Under the pieces are notes generated by a model. That model ran no database searches and was not told the DNA's origin. It was given only the letters and a program-made list of their open reading frames with translations. A program made the translations under genes and the position numbers. From positions 103,538,501 through 103,602,500 of the forward strand of contig CM071598.1 in assembly GCA_036435485.1 (NCBI GenBank): a DNA stretch of 64,000 bases, read 5' to 3'. This DNA comes from Saposhnikovia divaricata (lineage: Eukaryota; Streptophyta; Magnoliopsida; Apiales; Apiaceae). Below are positions 58,427-64,000 of the stretch, in pieces. Position 1 is the first letter of the stretch, and every line of letters begins with the position of its first letter.

Positions 58427-61400
58427 TGTGACGCCCCCAAATCCGAGGTCAAAGATTCAAGTCGTCACATCACCATCCAACCATATCATACCTGTATTAA
58501 CTTTACAACTCAACAATACATCCATCCAGACCTCAATCTTGCACAAACAAGTTAGAGCCTCAGAAACGATAATCAAAAGTAACACTAAATATTACAATTC
58601 ATCTGTACAATCCAGAATCTTACGCACTTCCACTTATACAACTACACTTGAAGACAAGTCTTACTATTACAGTTGAAAACCTATCAGACTTACTCTGTAG
58701 TATTTATCAGGAACTAAATCATCTCCGGGGTAAATCTTCTACTCCTCTTCTGCTGGTGCGGAGTTAATCGGCCAAATTCTTCTCTTTCTGAAAAGTTTTT
58801 ATAAATCAAGAATGAGCTACATAATGCTCAGCAAGTTCACCATTTTGAAAAATAATAATGTGGTTTATTTCGAAAACATTCCCAACTATATGGGTATATA
58901 TCTCAGATTTCAAAACATAATTGGACAATATATATGTCCGAGTTTGAATAAAACATCTATACTCACTAAGGAGCTTTAAGAATAACATATGAACCCTTTA
59001 TAAGGTTCCCATTTCAATATATCTCAAGTTTGAAAATATATACATATGAGTATATCATTTTCGGCAAAACACTCTACGGTTAACATACTGTACAGGGAAT
59101 ACATCATTGCAAACCTTTTTCCTTCCATTAGCTTAGAAGGTTTCTCATTCAAAAACATTTCATTCTTTGAAATAATTTCAAGAGTGCACTAACACGTGCC
59201 AATCTTTATAGAAAATCTTGCAGTTCTAGATACTGCACGATGTCAATATTTTTCTTATCAAAAACCACACTATCGGCAACTTGGCACTTAGGCCCAAGAA
59301 GCAGTGTTTGAGTATTTTTCCAAAGTGGAGGATGGGACTGGAAGAAAACATAAAAACCTGACAAGGATTGACGATGATCAGTCGCCACAACCAAGTCCAA
59401 CAATCCGCGGGTCTTCTCTACTAGTAGAAGGATAGAAACTACATCCGTAACTACCCTCGGGTGAAAACTACATCCGTAATCACCCTCGATGAAAACTACA
59501 TCCGTAATCATCCTTCGGCAACACCTGGGCCGGAATAATTGATGGACCGCCGGGCTCACGGCCGCTTACACATCCCGGGAATTGTTCATCAACGATTCCC
59601 ACACCAGCCAGAGTCCCCTTTTTCTTTTCTTTTCAAAAATCATTTTGATAGAAAATTCGAGTAGTTGAAGTTTGACCTCAGTCGACCGATAATTCTCGAA
59701 AAGTGTACAAGAAGCAAAACCTGACCGGGGATTTTCGAAAATGTTTTGGGTTCGAAAGAGTTCGAGTTTGAAGACGATGAAGGTATCTTGGATTATTTTT
59801 GTCTTTAAAATAGTGAACAATAATTAATAAATGATGTTTTGAGATTTAATATAAACAATTAATAAAGTAATTATTTAATTAAAATAAGCTTTTAATCCAA
59901 GATAGATATTTTTGAGTATTTTTAATAACGTAAAAAAATAATAAATATTTAAGTATACGATACTTTTTTTTTAACATGGGAACCCGCAGCCGCTACCCTT
60001 CGGGTGCGCTCTGGGTAAACCCATGGGCTCACGCAATAGCCTGCAAACCACGTGATCCAAGGCAAACAGCACAAGTGCGACAGGCTCTGCCCCAGGATGG
60101 CATAATCACAAATCCGCCTCCCATGGGAGTCGAACCTGTGACCAAGAGGTGAGATGACCTCTCTTTAACTAACTGAGACAACCCTTGCGGGCAAGTATAC
60201 GATACTTCCCGAATGCTTCTTCGGGTTTTCGCAATTTAATCATAATACAATAATATACCGCTCCCCGGTCAATAGTATATTTGGACCGCTACGACCTCTA
60301 TTGCTAGAGTCGTTGTCCGAAGGAACATTTTTTCATTCTAAGTTCAAAGGTGTACAACACGTATGCATAAATCTCAAACTTCAACATAATCTCGTAAAGC
60401 ATAAGCATATAATACATTTGGAAGCTACAAACACAACAGTGAAAATCCTTATATATAAGTTTTGAAAAGTAAACTTGCCTTGGTTAGGGTGGGGTGGTCG
60501 AGCTCGCGACGTGGAACGAAGATCTATACATAATCAATATTCGTACGTTAGTACCTTAACAACACTACTTAATCGTGAGGTTTTAAAGGATGTAAGACCA
60601 ACTTAGCGACTCCAATTTGTGACCACTAACCCTCCCATATGACCATGTCATCACTTTATCACATTCGTTACCCATTCGACTCGAATCCATTCCTCAAACT
60701 TGAAACACAAGTGAGTACTCTTAAAACTACGTTAAACTAATCTCCTAGGTGATTTTTTCACTCGCGCGCACTTCGCTTTCACATTTTTATAAAATTGAAA
60801 AATACAAATTTTACTCCAATTCTTTCGGACAGCCTTCACAACTGTATAATCTAACTACCCTCAAATTTTCATAACACTAGCATAATTTTAAGGGGTCCTA
60901 ACTCAGTTCACAAGTGAACAACACAGTGCAGTCTGAATTCCAGAACCACACTACACTAATCCGGCCATAACTCAAGATCTACACATCTCCTGGGTATGAA
61001 CCTTATATTTCTAGAAACTACATTCAATTATCTTTCCAACCATATAAATTAGGTCCTCGGGTAACAAGATTTAGAGGTTCAAAACCCTCTCACAAGATAG
61101 TACATACTCCCAGGATTTAACACAGCACACATCTTTTCTTAAACATTCAAGAACCCACTTTATACATCACATCTACCATCAAAACCACCAAGATTTTCTC
61201 TATAGTATACATGGGGTTATATACACTAAGTACAAGCTTTAAAATCACATCAACAACATATAACCTCAAGATTTTCATCATCCATAACTCCTATAACCAA
61301 GATATGCACTAAAACTCTTAGATCTAACATTATAAACCATAAACAACCCATGACTAAGAGTGGTTAGAGTTTTATACCTTCCTTGATGTGTGTAATAGCT

Positions 61401-62608
61401 TTCGAAACCTTGTATAATCCTTGTATAGCCTTGGGTAAGCTTGAATGATCAAAAGAAATGAAGAGAACAAAGTTAGTAATTCGGAGTTATTAGAACCCGA
61501 CTGAAAGATCATGGAAAACGAGGCCCTTACCGAGCTTTTCTGATTGAGGCTTCTAAAGGAAAGTTGTAGAGCATCTTAACAGCTTTCCAACAAGCTAAAG
61601 AACACCAAATTTCATTGAGTAATGAAGGAGATATGGCCATTTGAAAATCAGTACAGAAGCTGTCTAGGATTCTGGGCAGCTCGGTTCTTCAACTTTGGGA
61701 GGAGATTTAACGAGGCTATACTCATCATCTTGACATGAAATTTTGAGCGAATGTTCTTCATAGTATGAGGGAGCTGTGGTTAAAATATGGTGATTTTATC
61801 ATGGATATAAATGGAGATATGAAGTTTCTTCTTGAGAGTGTTTCTACTAGCAGCTTGGAAAGAATGGAGAGAAATGGAGTGTTTTGCTTGCTTCTTGGTT
61901 ACTTGAAAAGTCAAGTGACAAAATAATGTGATATCTAGATATTATTAGAGATGTATGGCTGATCTTATCACCTTGGGGTTTGTGCAAGGAGTATTGGACA
62001 AGCTTTCTAATTGTTTTGTTTCTTGTTTGATGTGTGGTTTGAATTATGGGATGTATTATTGATGTGTATTGATATGTATATCATTCACATGTCTCCACCC
62101 TAGTCTAGTAGCCTAGGTTCAAGCCATACCTCCTTGTTCCCAAAAGTATGGTGCACATTCTTTACACTATTCCTCTAGTTACTTTTTGCTTTCTAGTTTA
62201 CTCTCCTAATTATCTAGTTACATGATACTTGCATGTAATATCCTTCCTTGTATTTTTATTTCTCCACCAATGGTTGTCACTTAATCCTTAATTCCTCAAA
62301 ATTAATATCTCATTTCTTGAATATAATAATATATAATTCACTGCCCGGTCAAATATTACACCAGAATACAAATTGGAATTTCTGAATTCCGATCGTCTTT
62401 ACATACACTTATTTGCTCCGTGAATCACTAATATGACTTCGAAATATCCATACCATGTCTTGTACATAGGGTGGCGTGAAAATTTTCTTGGTCCTCAAAA
62501 TCACTATTCATCCATAAATTACTATTCATGCATGATAAACACTATTCATGTATATACTTATTCTTCATAAGAAAAGTTTTAATTCTATCGAAAATCTGGG
62601 TTCTTACA
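58427..62608 (-). repeat. LARD-like LTR, about 4.2 kb
   Basis: Plus-strand reading starts TGTGACGCCCCCAAATCCG and ends GGGTTCTTACA. AT-rich, no conserved ORF. Contains the Au-type SINE at 59966-60192. A duplicated AAAACTACATCCGTAA(C/T) block occurs three times near 59427-59510. Confidence 0.7.
59966..60192 (-). mobile_element. Au-type SINE with 15 bp target duplication
   Basis: Minus strand: GGTTGTCTCAGTTAGTTAAA gives an A box region, ACAGGTTCGACTCCCATGGG contains the Pol III B box, then GAGGCGGATTTGTGATTATG, GCCCATGGGTTTACCCAGAG and CACCCGAAGGGTAGCGGCTG, ending in a short A-run. This arrangement matches the Au SINE family of angiosperms as I recall it. AAGTATACGATACTT flanks both sides (59951-59965 and 60193-60207), a perfect 15 bp target-site duplication, so the copy is complete and fairly young. 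Confidence 0.93.
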
Positions 62609-63812
62609 CTTCAAGAATTAGTCTCCTTCTCTTAGCTGGAGGATTCACTTCTGCTCTCTCTTCTTCTGAGACAGAATCATCTAGTATAGATGGAGATTTA
62701 GGTTTGTTAGCCCTTTCCTTTCTAGCCCTCTTTGGCTTAGAAGCTTCAGCAATCCTGTGTTTTCTTGATGGCCTTATAGCCCTGCTTTTCTTTGATTTCT
62801 TTGGTTTGGATTGTGGTTGAGGTTGAGGGTGTGATAAAGACTGAGGTTATGAAGTAGTAGCAATGGTGGGTGGAGATGTAGGTTTAGTGATTGGTTCAGT
62901 GTTTATGGTTTGAGGTGGTTCAGTGTTTGTGGGTTGAGGAGGTTCAGTGTTTGTGGGTTGAGGAGGTGACTGTGGAGGTTCAATGATTGGTTCATGTTGA
63001 TGTTCTTGTGGTTCTTGTGGTTGGTTGAGAAAGTTTCTGAGGGCAAGAGGATAGATAAACTCTGGTACTTGCTCTTTGTTAGCATCCTTATTTGTCAAAT
63101 TAGAAAACATTCTCTTATGGCATTGAAAAGGTTGTATAACATCCTCATCAGAAATTGCCAAATTAGGTAAACAAGCAGAGAATAAACATTGACAGAAACG
63201 TGAGAAATAAACAGTTGTATTAGACTCTGCAAGTTTTTCACCTAAATTCATAAGTACTAAACGACAAAAATCAAAGTTACTCCCATTAAGAAGAGAATAC
63301 CCGATTTGAAGACTTTCACCAGGAATTGCATCCCAGTTGGTGACCTTCTTGCCAAACGCTCGAGTAATGCAGTCAAAGAAAAAGCTCCACTCCTTCCTGA
63401 GCCCTGGCCTTTTGACATTCCCAATCTTATCCAAAGGAGCAAAAAACCTTAGTTACTGTAACATTTCTTTTAATTGACTCTCAACAGCCACAGAGTATGA
63501 AGTGTGAGTATCAAAATCCAAAACCTCACGAACTGTTGCAGGATTGATTACAAACTCTTGATCTTCATAAGTAAACACAATAGATGGAGTCCCATTCTCT
63601 CCACCATCATCATAAACAGAGTTTCTCCAGAAGGTAGAGATTTGCGTGGCCGAGAGCTTTTCTGGTTGAACAAGAGCCTGACCAATTTCAGAGTCTCTTA
63701 AGAAGTTCTGAATCAAATGAAATGATTCTGGGGCTTTAGCAGTGTCTAGTATTGCGGCATAGTTGTTTGTAACAAAAGTTAATCCCTGAGCCACAAAATT
63801 CTTGGTTGCCAT
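62609..63812 (-). pseudogene. E5 ORF3, N-terminal part
   Basis: ATG 63810-63812: MATKNFVAQGLTFVTNNYAA, then QYEDQEFVINPATVREVLDF-like sequence (TYEDQEFVINPATVREVLDF), a TAA near 63453, GLRKEWSFFFDCITRAFGKK, RFCQCLFSACLPNLAISDED and QCHKRMFSNLTNKDANKE. A Pro-rich tail repeats QPTNTEPP/QTINTEP units, then TAA near 62847 and a basic KPKKSKKSRAIRPSRKHR stretch up to the insertion point. The LRKEWSFFFD block and surrounding residues align with E2 ORF3, showing that this N-terminal domain is conserved between element families. Both stops fit CAA changed to TAA. Confidence 0.85.
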
Positions 63813-64000
63813 TAGAATAGTGTAATAGAGAAGAGAGTGTGTGGAAAAGTGTTTGTGAAAATGTTTAAGTGAAAGTAACAGAGAAATTGTGTGTGATGTT
63901 GTGTGTTCGTGGATGTAAAGATGAAAAAGTGAATAATGAAATGATTTTGATTAGATCTGTAATTGAAAATCAAAACCCAATCGTTTTAGACATTAAACAC
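63813..64000 (-). other. E5 leader between pol and ORF3
   Basis: No ORF. On the minus strand it is CA/TC-rich just before the ORF3 start, similar in position to the region before E2 ORF3. Confidence 0.5.

Larger units (their letters stand above)
57935..62608 (-). mobile_element. large-LTR non-coding retrotransposon (LARD-like), truncated
   Basis: Inserted in E5 ORF3. On the minus strand a 4.2 kb LTR (62608 to 58427) starts TGTAAGAACCC and ends GGGGGCGTCACA, followed within 5 bases by TGGTATCAGAGC (58411-58422), an initiator Met-tRNA primer site, and about 475 bp of leader with no ORF (58410-57935). No second LTR or purine tract is present, so the element is 3'-truncated. The right flank is CTTCA; a possible CTTCT lies at the left junction, too weak to call a duplication. 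Confidence 0.75.
56294..64000 (-). mobile_element. Ty1/copia (Sirevirus-type) element E5, 3' part
   Basis: Minus-strand element nested in E4. The 3' LTR (56294-56850) has the polypurine tract GTTGGGGGAGAT at its upstream side. ORF3 follows as two pieces (57006-57934 and 62609-63812) separated by a large-LTR element. Pol and the 5' LTR lie right of the window. LTR is of the same family as E1. Left target 5-mer GTAGA. Confidence 0.88.

Noticed and set aside
58075..58676. Plus-strand ORFs near 58100-58670
   Set aside because: They lie in the leader and LTR of the large-LTR element and cross its primer site; no protein similarity is recognised.
62548..62820. Plus-strand ORF of 90 codons
   Set aside because: Antisense to E5 ORF3 and spanning the insertion junction at 62608.

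Overview
This 64 kb window is eukaryotic nuclear DNA from a flowering plant, most likely a eudicot; the species cannot be told from the sequence. The evidence is plant LTR-retrotransposon lineages (Ty1/copia of the Sirevirus/SIRE type, Ty3/gypsy Athila and Tat), initiator-Met-tRNA primer sites, an Au-type SINE, Tourist-like MITEs, a hAT transposon of the TTF-finger/DUF4371 class, and one intron-containing nuclear gene for a chloroplast protein. I see no rRNA, tRNA or CRISPR array.

Layout. 1-3172: 5' end of a minus-strand copia element. 3173-7874: decayed non-coding LTR-type sequence containing a 667 bp TRIM (6419-7085). 7875-12262: two Athila-type solo LTRs, each with a perfect 5 bp target duplication, the first inserted in a gypsy integrase remnant. 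12509-15636: a hAT element with a perfect 8 bp duplication and a broken transposase. 15850-17003: a LINE tail and a MITE nested in a probable MITE. 17231-19088 (minus): the only apparently intact host gene, a four-exon PTAC7-like plastid transcription protein of 168 residues. 19209-22430: MITE-like and foldback-like non-coding DNA and an LTR scrap.

From 22436 to the right edge the window is one nested stack of retrotransposons. A copia LTR (22436) was hit by an Athila element (23605-48742). Athila was hit internally by copia element E2 (27377-46871, duplication AAGAT). E2 was hit by a Tat-type gag-pro element (31979-39289, duplication ATCAG). Athila's 3' LTR was hit by copia element E3 (48743 onward). 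E3 was hit by minus-strand E4 (52406 onward), E4 by a MITE and by minus-strand E5 (56294 onward), E5 by a large-LTR non-coding element (about 57935-62608), and that by an Au-type SINE (59966-60192, 15 bp duplication). LTR divergence agrees with nesting order: about 96% identity by eye for E2 and about 98% for the Tat element inside it.

No element is fully coding. Athila and Tat copies keep gag-protease but lack usable reverse transcriptase. The copia copies retain gag, pol and a large third ORF after pol, all interrupted. Most in-frame stops are TAA/TAG where CAA/CAG would fit, the pattern expected from deamination of methylated cytosines. The least familiar items are an antisense ORF between pol and ORF3 in E2, a foldback-like element built from alternating copies of an 11 bp motif, and palindrome-rich LTR control regions.
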